Shown here in pieces: positions 17,679-25,955 of a stretch of 37,969 nt of DNA. A program made the position numbers and the translations under genes. The notes beneath the pieces were generated by a model. That model had not been told where the DNA came from, made no database searches, and saw only the letters and a program-made list of their open reading frames with translations. This DNA is from an uncultured Bacteroidota bacterium (GTDB lineage Bacteria; Bacteroidota; Bacteroidia; Bacteroidales; GCA-2748055): NCBI GenBank assembly GCA_937129385.1, contig CAKZNC010000094.1, positions 1-37,969 on the forward strand, written 5' to 3'. Position 1 is the first letter of the stretch, and every line of letters starts with the position of its first letter.

Positions 17679-19115
17679 TTGAAAAAGAAATTCCTCTCTA
17701 ACCTCCTCCTGCTTGTAATGCTGAATCTTCTTATAAAACCATTCTGGTTTTTTGGAATTGAAGTAGCGGTACAGAACAGGGTGGGTGAAGAGATGTATGG
17801 ATTCTATTTCTCACTCTTTAACTGGGCATTTATACTGAATATTATCCTCGATCTGGGCATCACGAATTTCAATAACCGTGCTATTTCAAGGGATCAACGG
17901 CGCCTTGGCCCTCACCTTGCCTCCATCGTACCCCTGAAATTCCTACTCAGCATCCTCTATGCTGCGATCGTCTTCATCGCAGGTGCCATCATCGGGTATT
18001 CAGCATTACAATTCAAGCTGCTTGCCGTCCTGGTATTCAATCAGTTCCTCTCCTCATTCATCCTGTATATGCGTTCCAATATCAGTGGTTTGCAGCTATT
18101 CCGTACCGACAGCCTGCTTTCTGTGCTGGACAGAACACTCATGATCATCATGAACAGTATCCTCCTCTGGACCTCAATTACACAGAAGGAATACAGGATC
18201 GAATGGTTTGTATATACACAGACGCTGTCATATTCACTTACCCTGATGGTGGTGGGTTTTGTTGTCATGTTCCATGCCGGAAAACCAAGGCTCGAGTTCA
18301 ACCTGCGAAAAGCACTTCATATCCTCCGCTATAGCTATCCATTTGCCATCCTGATCCTGTTGATGTCCTTCTTTAACCGGCTCGATTCGGTAATGATCGA
18401 GCGTCTGCTTGATGACGGGAAGGTCCAGGCGGGGATATATGCACAGTCATTCAGGGTACTGGATGCACTCTCCCAATTTGCCGTCCTGTTTGCAGCACTG
18501 TTGTTACCCATGTTCAGCAGGATGATAAAATCACGTGAAGAAACCGGCGACCTTGTCAGGATCTCCTCCTCCTTACTTTTGGCCGTGGCCCTGGGGGTGG
18601 CAATAGCCGGACTCTTTTTTAACGAAGAGATCATCAGACTGATGTACCATGAAGCGGAATTGAGATCAGAGGCCATATTCAGCATACTCATGTTTGGGTT
18701 TATATTTATTTCCACCAGCTATATATATGGTACGCTGCTCACGGCAAACCGAAACCTGAAACAACTGAATATCCTGGCAGGGATCACCGTATTATTAAAT
18801 GTGACCCTGAACCTGATCCTGATACCGATATTCAAGGCATACGGTGCAGCCATCGCAAGCCTGACCTCCCAGGCTTTTTATGCACTCAGCCAGGTGATCC
18901 TTGTGCATCGGATCATCAACCCCGGGATCAGCCTGAAGGTCTATGGTAAGATCCTCTCCTTTGGCCTGCTCACATTGGTAACGGGATTCCTGCTGGACAG
19001 GTATATGGAATGGATTCCTGCATTTCTCCTGCTGGTCGTTTTCAGCGGAGTCAGTGCCGTTCTCACCGGACTGGTACGTCCGGGAGAGATCATATCCATC
19101 TTCAGGGAGAAATAA
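17679..19115 (+). CDS. Wzx-like oligosaccharide flippase (MOP superfamily)
   Basis: This 478-residue integral membrane protein resembles polysaccharide flippases that move lipid-linked glycans across the inner membrane. About twelve to fourteen hydrophobic segments are visible. The N-terminal region LNLLIKPFWFFGIEVAVQNR and the loop LGITNFNNRAISRDQ are typical of a Bacteroidota subgroup. The frame begins with TTG at 17679; the next in-frame ATG (17718) would remove part of the first helix, so a TTG start (product beginning MKKKFLSN) is preferred. The gene is divergent from a GT4 glycosyltransferase and followed by a long gap. No other Wzx/Wzy pathway gene is adjacent, so the substrate is unknown. 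Confidence 0.85.
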   Translation: MKKKFLSNLLLLVMLNLLIKPFWFFGIEVAVQNRVGEEMYGFYFSLFNWAFILNIILDLGITNFNNRAISRDQRRLGPHLASIVPLKFLLSILYAAIVFIAGAIIGYSALQFKLLAVLVFNQFLSSFILYMRSNISGLQLFRTDSLLSVLDRTLMIIMNSILLWTSITQKEYRIEWFVYTQTLSYSLTLMVVGFVVMFHAGKPRLEFNLRKALHILRYSYPFAILILLMSFFNRLDSVMIERLLDDGKVQAGIYAQSFRVLDALSQFAVLFAALLLPMFSRMIKSREETGDLVRISSSLLLAVALGVAIAGLFFNEEIIRLMYHEAELRSEAIFSILMFGFIFISTSYIYGTLLTANRNLKQLNILAGITVLLNVTLNLILIPIFKAYGAAIASLTSQAFYALSQVILVHRIINPGISLKVYGKILSFGLLTLVTGFLLDRYMEWIPAFLLLVVFSGVSAVLTGLVRPGEIISIFREK

Positions 19116-19218
19116 CCAGGTCATATGATCCCGGAGCGAAATTGTTTACTGCTTTCTCTTCATGGCTCCTTCCGGCTCGCCAAAACATTCATGAATCTGC
19201 ATCAGTCAGCCGGTGATC

Positions 19219-19287
19219 ATGAGAATCCTCCTGGGTCCGGCCAATGATGCTATCAGAATCCCGGCCTACAATATTGATAAAGCCTGA
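19219..19287 (+). pseudogene. Possible 5' stub of a decayed glycosyltransferase gene
   Basis: The 22-codon frame MRILLGPANDAIRIPAYNID then KA and a TGA looks like the first beta strand and loop of a GT-B glycosyltransferase (compare MKIAVNTRLL in the neighbouring enzyme). It lies 103 bases after the flippase gene, where a glycan-assembly gene would be expected. No frame continues the protein after the stop, so if the resemblance is real the rest has been lost. This is inference from a short sequence, and chance is a real alternative. Confidence 0.25.
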
Positions 19288-19646
19288 TCAACCATATTCA
19301 TGAATTTTCAAGCCTGCCCCTGACGCCCATCCCATACCGATGCCGATCCACCATATCACCAGGGATCAATAGGAACTGATTTGATCAACAGCTGCGTCGC
19401 CCTTCCAGGTCTCCATTGTAAAGATGGAAATTGAAGGCCTGCTATTTCAAATCATCCATGAGAAATTCAAATAAAATTACTATTTCATGTTTTTTTTCAC
19501 CGCTTATATTTTTTATTTATCTCTTTTATTGATATTTACTGTATACTTTATAGCTTTTTTTACTTCTATACATTATTAAAATATTGATGTTAGAATCTTG
19601 TTAATTCTTTCAACTTGCAGTTGAGCGTCAAAAGGAGAAACAATTG

Positions 19647-19654
19647 TACATTTA
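19647..19654 (+). promoter_or_regulatory. Probable -7 box for the small RHH-like gene
   Basis: TACATTTA matches seven of eight positions, counting the two free ones, of TAnnTTTG. It lies 25 bases before the ATG at 19680. A TTG at 19621-19623 could serve as the -33 element, although the spacing is somewhat long. Confidence 0.35.
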
Positions 19655-19679
19655 GCCAAATAAAAGAAAAGGTCTGCCG

Positions 19680-19913
19680 ATGTCTGAAAAAAAAGGGAAA
19701 CGGGATGAAAAACTCCTGAGAAGTAACAGGACCACACTCCTGTTTAACCAGAGGGAGCGCGAAGCAATTGATTTATATTGTCAGAAGTATGGCATCACCA
19801 ACAAATCGAAATTTATGCGGGAGACAATACTTACTGAGATATTGAAGAAATTTGATGAGGACTATCCTACCTTGTTTGAATTTGAAAAACCCAATCTATT
19901 TTACCATAAGTGA
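19680..19913 (+). CDS. Small ribbon-helix-helix-like protein
   Basis: This 77-residue protein starts with a basic, Lys/Arg-rich segment (residues 1-17). A beta-strand-like RTTLLFNQRE and two predicted helices (EREAIDLYCQKYG and NKSKFMRETILTEILKKF) follow, a pattern typical of MetJ/Arc-type ribbon-helix-helix DNA-binding proteins. The C-terminal tail (DEDYPTLFEFEKPNLF) is acidic and aromatic. Such proteins dimerise and bind short operator repeats. It stands alone between a gene-poor, AT-rich stretch and a convergent DUF4837 gene, with no toxin or mobilisation gene beside it, so neither antitoxin nor MobC is supported by context. The fold call is from pattern only. Confidence 0.6.
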   Translation: MSEKKGKRDEKLLRSNRTTLLFNQREREAIDLYCQKYGITNKSKFMRETILTEILKKFDEDYPTLFEFEKPNLFYHK

Positions 19914-19954
19914 GCCGGGAGCGTCATCAAGATGATTGCTTACTAAAGGAGATG

Positions 19955-20953
19955 TCAGAAGATCTCCATCGAATAGATGATCGCCTCAAGTTGTCTGACC
20001 TTGATCCGTTTTTTCTGGTTGGGGAAATAAACATAGCCCTCTACCGTCACGATGCGGCCCCGTTCCTGGTCGTATACAGAATGACTCACAAAGGGTCCGC
20101 CCATGTAACCTCCTTCCAGGTCCCAAAGCCCCCTGATCTCAACGATCTCTATGCCGTCCTTCTTGAGGTCATAGAAAAATGGCGGGTAGACCATCGAAGT
20201 GGTCATGTATGAATCATCACCAGGTCCTTTCACATATTTTTTAACAAACATATTCCTTTTCTCCAGTAATTTACCAGACTGTAATTCGAGCTTCCCGGAA
20301 GCCGGATATTCATAGACATGGATGACCTGGGAAAACTCAGGAGTTTCGATGGATACGGAGGAATAATCGTCTGTTGACACATCAATATTGTATCCCCTGG
20401 GGATTGCCAGCCTGACCTGGTGATTTTCAGACATCATCTTCTGAATTTCAAGATCCTTTGATTCCTGATAGCTTTCTGTCAGCCGCTGCCTGTCATATTG
20501 TACCAGGAATCCCTGGATCTGGTCAGCATTTGAACGGATCACCTCTTTCAACGCTTCGATATTCGGAGCAATGATCTGTGCAACGATTTGTGGTCTGGCC
20601 CATACGTTCTTCCTGTACCTCACATCAGCCTCACCGGCCGACTCCTTCAAAGTGACAAGGACCACGGAACGATGAAACCTGAACATATTATCAAAGGAAG
20701 ATGCACTGATCTGTGTCACATCAAATAATGGCTCGCTTTGTGGAAGTGCCGGAAATTCTTCTTTCAGGATATCCTTCAGCATTTCACCAGTCTCGCCATC
20801 CCAGATATATTTATCTATTACAACCAGGACTTCACCGGCACCTCCTGTGATATTGGGAAGGATTCTTGAACTGCTGTCTCCTTTTGTCACGGTCGTGTCA
20901 CAACCAGCAACCATGGCCATCATGAAGGCGATCAATACAAGGTATTTTTTCAT
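19955..20953 (-). CDS. DUF4837-family lipoprotein
   Basis: I start this at the ATG at 20953 (332 residues), because that gives a clean lipoprotein signal peptide MKKYLVLIAFMMAMVAGC with Cys18 as the lipidated residue. The mature protein contains ILPNITGGAGEVLVVIDKYI at its start, a central repeat-like half (FDVTQISASSFDNMFRFHR and a related half near the C-terminus) and no known catalytic motif. It matches the Bacteroidota DUF4837 family as I remember it, whose function is unknown. It is convergent with the small RHH-like gene (41-base gap). Upstream lies tatA, separated by a hairpin terminator, so this gene has its own promoter. Confidence 0.8.
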   Translation of the reverse strand: MKKYLVLIAFMMAMVAGCDTTVTKGDSSSRILPNITGGAGEVLVVIDKYIWDGETGEMLKDILKEEFPALPQSEPLFDVTQISASSFDNMFRFHRSVVLVTLKESAGEADVRYRKNVWARPQIVAQIIAPNIEALKEVIRSNADQIQGFLVQYDRQRLTESYQESKDLEIQKMMSENHQVRLAIPRGYNIDVSTDDYSSVSIETPEFSQVIHVYEYPASGKLELQSGKLLEKRNMFVKKYVKGPGDDSYMTTSMVYPPFFYDLKKDGIEIVEIRGLWDLEGGYMGGPFVSHSVYDQERGRIVTVEGYVYFPNQKKRIKVRQLEAIIYSMEIF

Positions 20954-21008
20954 AGTGTTATTCGAAATGATTTCTAACAATATAACGAATTTTTGTACAA
21001 TGAAGTAT

Positions 21009-21040
21009 AAAAAAAACCTGCTTCAGGTGAAACAGGTTTT
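21009..21040 (-). terminator. Rho-independent terminator after tatA
   Basis: An 8-bp stem (21013-21020 AAAACCTG with 21033-21040 CAGGTTTT) can be extended inside by TTC/GAA. On the minus strand it is followed by a run of Ts (21009-21016). It lies 21 bases past the tatA stop. Confidence 0.8.
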
Positions 21041-21061
21041 CAATTCTTTTTTAATAAGGAT

Positions 21062-21268
21062 TTACTCCTTGCTGTCTTCAAGTTTTTTATCTTCCACGGT
21101 TTCTGCTTTCTCATCATCGCCGGTGGCCTTCTTGAATTCTTTCATCCCCAAGCCAATACCACGCATCAGTTCAGGTATTTTCTTTCCACCGAACAATAAC
21201 AAGATTGCAATTACCACCAACAGGATCTGTGACCATCCCGGCATGCCTAATAACACGAAAGCTTCCAT
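21062..21268 (-). CDS. tatA: Twin-arginine translocase subunit TatA/TatE
   Basis: TatA oligomers form the pore-like part of the Tat system, which exports folded proteins across the inner membrane. The 68-residue protein shows the expected short N-terminal transmembrane helix (about residues 12-27, ILLVVIAILLLFGG), the Phe-Gly hinge (LFGGKKIPELMRGIG), an amphipathic helix (LGMKEFKKATG) and an acidic tail. It follows rseP at 82 bases but has its own -7 box and its own terminator, so it is probably a single-gene unit. No tatC is present in the window. Confidence 0.93.
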   Translation of the reverse strand: MEAFVLLGMPGWSQILLVVIAILLLFGGKKIPELMRGIGLGMKEFKKATGDDEKAETVEDKKLEDSKE

Positions 21269-21291
21269 AGTAATTGATTTTAATTAGTGTA

Positions 21292-21299
21292 CAAAATTA
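21292..21299 (-). promoter_or_regulatory. Bacteroidetes -7 box for tatA
   Basis: The minus strand reads TAATTTTG, a perfect TAnnTTTG match, 23 bases upstream of the tatA ATG at 21268. Confidence 0.6.
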
Positions 21300-21350
21300 G
21301 TTATTTATTTAAACCCTGAAAACTGACCGGCAACAAACATTCCGGTTTTA

Positions 21351-22688
21351 TCAAGTTTTATTGAATAATCCGATCACATCATTCAGATTGGCATAGAGCA
21401 GCAGGGCGATCAACAGCACCATCCCCACCAGCTGTGCATACTCCATGAATTTATCCCCGGGCTTCCTGCCTGTAATGATCTCGAACAGCAAGAACATTAC
21501 ATGTCCGCCGTCAAGCGCAGGGATGGGCAACAGGTTCATAATGGCAAGCATGATGGATAGGAAGGCGGTCAGCATCCAGAACCGTTGCCAGTTCCACTCC
21601 GCAGGAAAGATGCTTCCGATGGTGATAAATCCTCCCAGAGACTCATGGGCCTTGTATTTCTTTGGTTTAAACAGCTTTTCCAGGCTCTTCAGGTAATCCG
21701 TGGTTGTCTTGGTACCCTTTTCAATTCCTGCAGGAATGGATTCCAGGAAACTGTAATGGATCTCCACCTCGTCATAGACTTCAAAGAGAAAAGCGGTATC
21801 TGACCTTGGACGAACACCAATCAGTCCTTCTTTATCGGGTGACATGCTGATCTCAAACTCTTCTCCATCCCGCAAGGCAGTGATGCTGATCTCCTCACCC
21901 ACCTCTGTTTCCATCCGCTTTTTGAACTGGTCCCAGAACCGGATCTCCTCACCATTCAGCTCAATGATCCGGTCGCCTGGTTTCAATCCGGCCACGTGCG
22001 CGGGTTTATCCACCACAACCTCACCGATCACAAATGGAATCCTCGGTATTATGGATAGATTTTCCTTGGTAAGCCGGGGAAGATATTCATCATCCACCTC
22101 GATTTTCACGATCTCACCGTCACGATCTACTGTAATTTCACTGACCTCGTTTAACCATATATCACCCGGGATATTCTCCCATCGTTCCACCTCTTTCCCG
22201 TCAAGCATTAGTATTTTATCACCGCTCTGGAAACCGATCTCACCGGCCAGGCTGTCCACCATCACACCATATTTGAGATTGGAATTGGGTACATATTTTT
22301 CACCCCAGACAAAGGCCACCATGATATAGATCACCACGGCGAGCAGGAAATTAACAAGCACTCCTCCGAGCATGATCAGCAATCGCTGCCAGGCTTTCTT
22401 TGACCTGAACTCATAGGGCTGTGGAGGCTGAGCCATCTGCTCCTTATCCATCGACTCATCGATCATTCCGCTGATCTTCACATATCCGCCCAGCGGCAGC
22501 CAGCCAATCCCATACTCGGTATCACCGATCTTCTTCTTAAACAGAGAAAATTTGATGTCAAAAAAGAGGTAGAATTTCTCCACACGGGTCTTGAATGCCC
22601 TGGCCATCAGAAAATGCCCCATCTCGTGGAGTACGATCAGTATGGATAAACTTAACAGGAATTGACCTAATTTTATTATAAATACCAT
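21351..22688 (-). CDS. rseP: RseP-type site-2 protease (M50, PDZ domains)
   Basis: RseP is an intramembrane zinc metalloprotease that trims membrane-bound substrates such as anti-sigma factors and leftover signal peptides. At 445 residues it has family length. The zinc motif HEMGH (His21-His25) lies in the first transmembrane helix. The second active-site motif is NLLPIPALDGGH near the C-terminus. Between them are two PDZ-like regions (about 125-200 and 220-290, including KPAHVAGLKPGDRIIELNG). It follows dxr with a 15-base gap, the arrangement expected for a dxr-rseP operon in Bacteroidota. The first gene of the unit is the M23 peptidase. Confidence 0.95.
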   Translation of the reverse strand: MVFIIKLGQFLLSLSILIVLHEMGHFLMARAFKTRVEKFYLFFDIKFSLFKKKIGDTEYGIGWLPLGGYVKISGMIDESMDKEQMAQPPQPYEFRSKKAWQRLLIMLGGVLVNFLLAVVIYIMVAFVWGEKYVPNSNLKYGVMVDSLAGEIGFQSGDKILMLDGKEVERWENIPGDIWLNEVSEITVDRDGEIVKIEVDDEYLPRLTKENLSIIPRIPFVIGEVVVDKPAHVAGLKPGDRIIELNGEEIRFWDQFKKRMETEVGEEISITALRDGEEFEISMSPDKEGLIGVRPRSDTAFLFEVYDEVEIHYSFLESIPAGIEKGTKTTTDYLKSLEKLFKPKKYKAHESLGGFITIGSIFPAEWNWQRFWMLTAFLSIMLAIMNLLPIPALDGGHVMFLLFEIITGRKPGDKFMEYAQLVGMVLLIALLLYANLNDVIGLFNKT

Positions 22689-22703
22689 GTTTTCTATCTG
22701 CTC

Positions 22704-23852
22704 TTAAATAATTTGTTTTGCTATTTCCCTGGCTTGCCGGTCCGATTCCACCAGATCGTCAAGATCCGGATGTGCCACAAAACTTGATCTTTCAAGCGTG
22801 GATTCAATGATATCCGGTATCGCCAGGAAACCCGTCTTCTCTTCCAGGAATGCCTCAACAGCAATTTCATTTGCTGCATTCATCAGACAGGGCCAGTTAC
22901 CACCCTTCTCCAGTGACCTGAAAGAAATTGCAAGATTACGAAAAATTTTGTAATCGGGGACCCGGAAACTGAGATTTGGATATTTCGTAAAATCCATCCT
23001 CGGAAAATCCGACCCGATCCTTTCAGGAAATGCCAGTGCATACTGAATAGGCAGGCGCATATCGGGCTGTCCCATCTGTGCTTTCATCGACCCGTCCCTG
23101 AAAGCGACCATCGAATGTATGATAGATTCGGGATGTACCACCACATCGATCTGTCCAGGTTTGAGTCCGAACAGCCACTTCGCTTCGATCACCTCAAGTC
23201 CCTTGTTCATCATCGTTGCAGAATCGATACTGATTTTTGGACCCATGCACCAGTTGGGGTGATTCAGTGCCTGTTCAGGTTTTACATCAGCAAGGGTCCC
23301 CGGGTCTGCGTCGATGAACGGACCTCCCGAGGCAGTCAGCACGATCTTTTCAACCGACGAGGCCACCTCACCGACAAGGCACTGGAAGATGGCCGAGTGC
23401 TCCGAATCAACAGGAATGATCGGTACATTCTTCTCCTTTGCAAGCTCCATGATCAGGCTGCCTGCCACAACCATGGTCTCCTTGTTGGCCAGTGCGATTG
23501 CCTTCCCCGCATCGATTGCCGCGATCGTCGGCTTCAGTCCGGCAAATCCAACCATGGCGGTAAGTACCATCTGGATAGACTCCATCGCAACGACCTGCTC
23601 GATCGCCTCTATCCCGCAATATACCTTTACAGGGAGATGTGAAACTGCATTTACAAGCTGATCGTAATGTGCCTCGTTGGAGATCACAATGGTGTTGGGA
23701 ACAAATTCAAAGGCCTGCCTGATCAGCAGTTCCACGTTATTGTGTGCGGAAAGCACCTCAACCTCGAATAATTCCGGGTGAGACCTGATCACTTCAAGTG
23801 CCTGCGTACCGATCGATCCGGTAGATCCCAATATTGCGATCCCTCTCTTCAT
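22704..23852 (-). CDS. dxr: 1-deoxy-D-xylulose 5-phosphate reductoisomerase
   Basis: Dxr converts DXP to MEP with NADPH, the committed step of non-mevalonate isoprenoid synthesis in the cytoplasm. I chose the ATG at 23852 (382 residues), which gives the family N-terminus MKRGIAILGSTGSIG. An ATG at 23867 would overlap the upstream stop by 11 bases. NADPH motif GSTGSIG is at residues 9-15. Metal and substrate motifs VDSEHSAIFQCL, LTASGGPF and DSATMMNKGLEVIEA are all present. The upstream M23 peptidase gene ends 4 bases before and rseP follows by 15 bases, so the three genes form an operon. Confidence 0.97.
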   Translation of the reverse strand: MKRGIAILGSTGSIGTQALEVIRSHPELFEVEVLSAHNNVELLIRQAFEFVPNTIVISNEAHYDQLVNAVSHLPVKVYCGIEAIEQVVAMESIQMVLTAMVGFAGLKPTIAAIDAGKAIALANKETMVVAGSLIMELAKEKNVPIIPVDSEHSAIFQCLVGEVASSVEKIVLTASGGPFIDADPGTLADVKPEQALNHPNWCMGPKISIDSATMMNKGLEVIEAKWLFGLKPGQIDVVVHPESIIHSMVAFRDGSMKAQMGQPDMRLPIQYALAFPERIGSDFPRMDFTKYPNLSFRVPDYKIFRNLAISFRSLEKGGNWPCLMNAANEIAVEAFLEEKTGFLAIPDIIESTLERSSFVAHPDLDDLVESDRQAREIAKQII

Positions 23853-23856
23853 CTGT

Positions 23857-24726
23857 TCAGAATACAATATAATCAGTCGGATTCAAAGGTACACCGTTGT
23901 GCCACAATTCAAAGTGCAGGTGCGGACCTGTGGTCAGTTCACCCGAATTCCCGATCACAGCTATCACATCACCGGCACTTACTTTCAGACCGACGCTTTT
24001 AAATAATTCAGCGTTGTGCTTATACACCGACATCATGTTGTTGGCATGCTGGATCTGGATCACATACCCGGTCTCAAGGGTCCATGTGGCCATGGTGACT
24101 GTCCCGTCCAGGGCGGCCTTGACCACCTCATTCGGACCGGCAACCAGGTCAATTCCGAAATGATTTTCCTGCGGATTGAATGGATTTGTGATGATCCCTT
24201 CCACAGGTGTGAAAAAATGAATGTCATGAAGTTCATAGCTGTCGGCAGACTGCTCACTGATGCTCAGTCTGAATTGCTCCTCTGCCTCCACCTGTTGCCG
24301 AAGGACAGAATCATTCGCCGACCGGGCAAAGACGATCTCATCCGGACGCTGCACCGACGTGGTGTCATTCAGAAAATCCTCAGGCCTGTCCCCGTTTATG
24401 ATCCTGTTAATGTTCATGAAATACTGGTCCCGCATCGCCAGCTCCCGCTGAAGCGAATCCAGTTTCATCGCGTTTTGCCTGATATGATGACTCATCATCG
24501 CATCGGGATATCCGGGGATCAGTTCCCTTACAGGTGTATAGGCAATTGCCAGGTAGACCAATGAAATGAGAAGGACCGTGAGAAACCCGACAATCCCCAG
24601 TATATTCAATCTGGAAAGCCTGATGAATCCAACCTCTTCATACGATTCTTCGTTGAGCACCACCAAGCGGTACTTCTGCATCAGCTTGCGAAGAAATCCG
24701 TTCTTTTTATTCCTGGTTTTCGCCAT
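23857..24726 (-). CDS. M23-family metallopeptidase, membrane-anchored
   Basis: This is a LytM/M23 zinc endopeptidase of the peptidoglycan-cleaving kind, anchored in the inner membrane. From the ATG at 24726 it has 289 residues: a basic cytoplasmic start, one transmembrane helix (about residues 41-65, LGIVGFLTVLLISLVYLAIA), a periplasmic coiled-coil-like stretch (about 75-160) and the C-terminal peptidase domain. The zinc ligands are visible in NHFGIDL (His and Asp) and in HLHFELW. I prefer 24726 to the ATG at 24747 because a -7 promoter box at 24745-24752 lies between the repeat tract and this start. It is the first gene of the operon with dxr and rseP. Both catalytic motifs are intact, so it is likely active. 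Confidence 0.92.
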   Translation of the reverse strand: MAKTRNKKNGFLRKLMQKYRLVVLNEESYEEVGFIRLSRLNILGIVGFLTVLLISLVYLAIAYTPVRELIPGYPDAMMSHHIRQNAMKLDSLQRELAMRDQYFMNINRIINGDRPEDFLNDTTSVQRPDEIVFARSANDSVLRQQVEAEEQFRLSISEQSADSYELHDIHFFTPVEGIITNPFNPQENHFGIDLVAGPNEVVKAALDGTVTMATWTLETGYVIQIQHANNMMSVYKHNAELFKSVGLKVSAGDVIAVIGNSGELTTGPHLHFELWHNGVPLNPTDYIVF

Positions 24727-24744
24727 GACCAATTTTGTAAGCCA

Positions 24745-24752
24745 CAAAGATA
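24745..24752 (-). promoter_or_regulatory. Bacteroidetes -7 box for the M23-dxr-rseP operon
   Basis: The minus strand reads TATCTTTG, a perfect TAnnTTTG match, 18 bases upstream of the ATG at 24726. The -33 position falls inside or at the border of the GA-rich repeat tract. Confidence 0.6.
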
Positions 24753-24761
24753 GTAAAGATA

Positions 24762-24903
24762 GTGGAGAGTTGAGAGTGGAGAGTGAAGAGAGAGTTGAGA
24801 GTGGAGAGTGAAGAGAGAGTGGAGAGTGAAGAGAGAGTGGAGAGAGGAGAGTGAAGAGAGAGTGGAGAGAGGAGAGTTAAGAGAGTTAAGAGTAGTCGAG
24901 AGT
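24762..24903 (+). repeat. GA-rich degenerate tandem repeat (about 142 bases)
   Basis: The plus strand is almost wholly G and A with isolated Ts, built from GAGTGGAGA and GAGTGAAGAGA-type words. The 13-mer GTGAAGAGAGAGT occurs four times, at 24783, 24808, 24826 and 24851 (steps of 25, 18 and 25 bases). The tract fills most of the 206 bases between the divergent M23 and SDR genes. Open frames through it are repeat artefacts. Confidence 0.9.
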
Positions 24904-24932
24904 TTACAGAAAAAAGTATCTTCACGAAAAAA

Positions 24933-25955
24933 ATGTCGCACGGAAGATTTGACAACCCGGTGGTAGCTACACTCACCGGGATTCTCGACTTGTTCAGGAA
25001 ACAGAAACTCTCTGAAAGACTGACCGATAAAGATCGGATCGATGGAAAAACCTGCATTGTAACCGGTGCAAATTCAGGTCTCGGGTTCGCAATTTCCGTA
25101 GATCTTGCAAAACGCGGAGGTGAAGTGATCATGGCATGCAGGAGCCAGATACCGGAGGCAGGCGAAAAAGTAAAAGCACTTTCGGGATCAGGCAATGTGC
25201 GAATGATGCGGCTTGATCTCTCGGATCTCGATTCAGTCCATGAATTCTGCCAGCATCTCGAATCTGAAAAAATCCGCACAGACCTCCTGGTCCTCAATGC
25301 CGGCGTGGCCTCACCGAAAGCAAAAAAGACTGCTGCCGGACTGGATGAGATATTCCAGGTAAATTACCTCGCCAACTTCATACTCCTCAACCTGTTGATC
25401 AACGATGGAGTCATACCGAATGCCAGCTGCAACGGGAACAGGAAACCCGGAACACCTGCTTCAAGGGTCATCTTCATCTCATCCGATTCTCACCAGGGCT
25501 CCTCCGCCATCGACCACGATGAATTCGGGAAGTTTTTCGACTACGGCATCAAAAAAGGTATGAACAATTACAGCTACTACAAGCTGGTATTAAATACCTT
25601 AGCTGTCGAATTTTCCAAAAGAATCAACACAAAAGAAACCGATGTCTCCATGAATGTGATCTGCCCGGGCCCCGTAAATACCAACATCATCCGCAGTGCC
25701 CCGTGGATCGTCAGGGTGATCCTGCGTGGCATCTTCACCATCTTCTTCCAGTCGCCGGCCAGGGCTGCAAAACCAGTGATCTACATGGGGATATCGGAAG
25801 ACTACACCAACAAAACCGGGGAATACCTCCATATGTTCAACCAGAAAGAAATGGATCCGAAAGTGTATGATCCCGAAGAAGGAAAAAGGCTGTGGGATCA
25901 CTCTACGGAAATCTGGAATAAGATCGACCCGAAAGCCCGGGTGTGTGAATTCTAA
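24933..25955 (+). CDS. Short-chain dehydrogenase/reductase (retinol dehydrogenase-like)
   Basis: This 340-residue NAD(P)-dependent oxidoreductase has a classical SDR core with a short N-terminal extension. Visible motifs are the cofactor loop TGANSGLG (residues 44-51), the DLSDLDS adenine-pocket stretch (about 95-101), the structural NAG (122-124), the catalytic Ser in IFISSDSH (183/184) and Tyr213-x3-Lys217 in YSYYK. After the catalytic site comes CPGPVNTNI. The layout and the length resemble retinol dehydrogenase/protochlorophyllide reductase-like SDRs. The substrate cannot be told. It is convergent with the GIY-YIG gene and overlaps it by 4 bases at the 3' ends. It starts just after the GA-rich repeat tract. 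Confidence 0.9.
   Translation: MSHGRFDNPVVATLTGILDLFRKQKLSERLTDKDRIDGKTCIVTGANSGLGFAISVDLAKRGGEVIMACRSQIPEAGEKVKALSGSGNVRMMRLDLSDLDSVHEFCQHLESEKIRTDLLVLNAGVASPKAKKTAAGLDEIFQVNYLANFILLNLLINDGVIPNASCNGNRKPGTPASRVIFISSDSHQGSSAIDHDEFGKFFDYGIKKGMNNYSYYKLVLNTLAVEFSKRINTKETDVSMNVICPGPVNTNIIRSAPWIVRVILRGIFTIFFQSPARAAKPVIYMGISEDYTNKTGEYLHMFNQKEMDPKVYDPEEGKRLWDHSTEIWNKIDPKARVCEF

Larger units (their letters stand above)
19116..19679 (+). other. 564-base gap without an intact gene
   Basis: The first 320 bases have ordinary base composition and carry a short stub resembling a glycosyltransferase start (listed separately), with stops in all frames after it. The next 180 bases (about 19440-19620) are strongly AT-rich. 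The last 60 bases hold a probable promoter for the small gene at 19680. I see no tRNA-like cloverleaf, strong terminator or long inverted repeat. Confidence 0.6.

Noticed and set aside
19910-20212. 100-residue plus-strand frame just after the RHH-like gene
   Set aside because: It overlaps the end of the small gene and is otherwise fully antisense to the DUF4837 gene; no family features.
24783-24863. GA-rich tandem words as a CRISPR array
   Set aside because: Steps are irregular (25, 18, 25), the spacers are themselves the same simple sequence, and there are no cas genes.
24707-25297. 196-residue minus-strand frame crossing the GA-rich tract
   Set aside because: Much of it is Ser/Leu/Thr repeat encoded by the tandem repeat, and the rest is antisense to the SDR gene.
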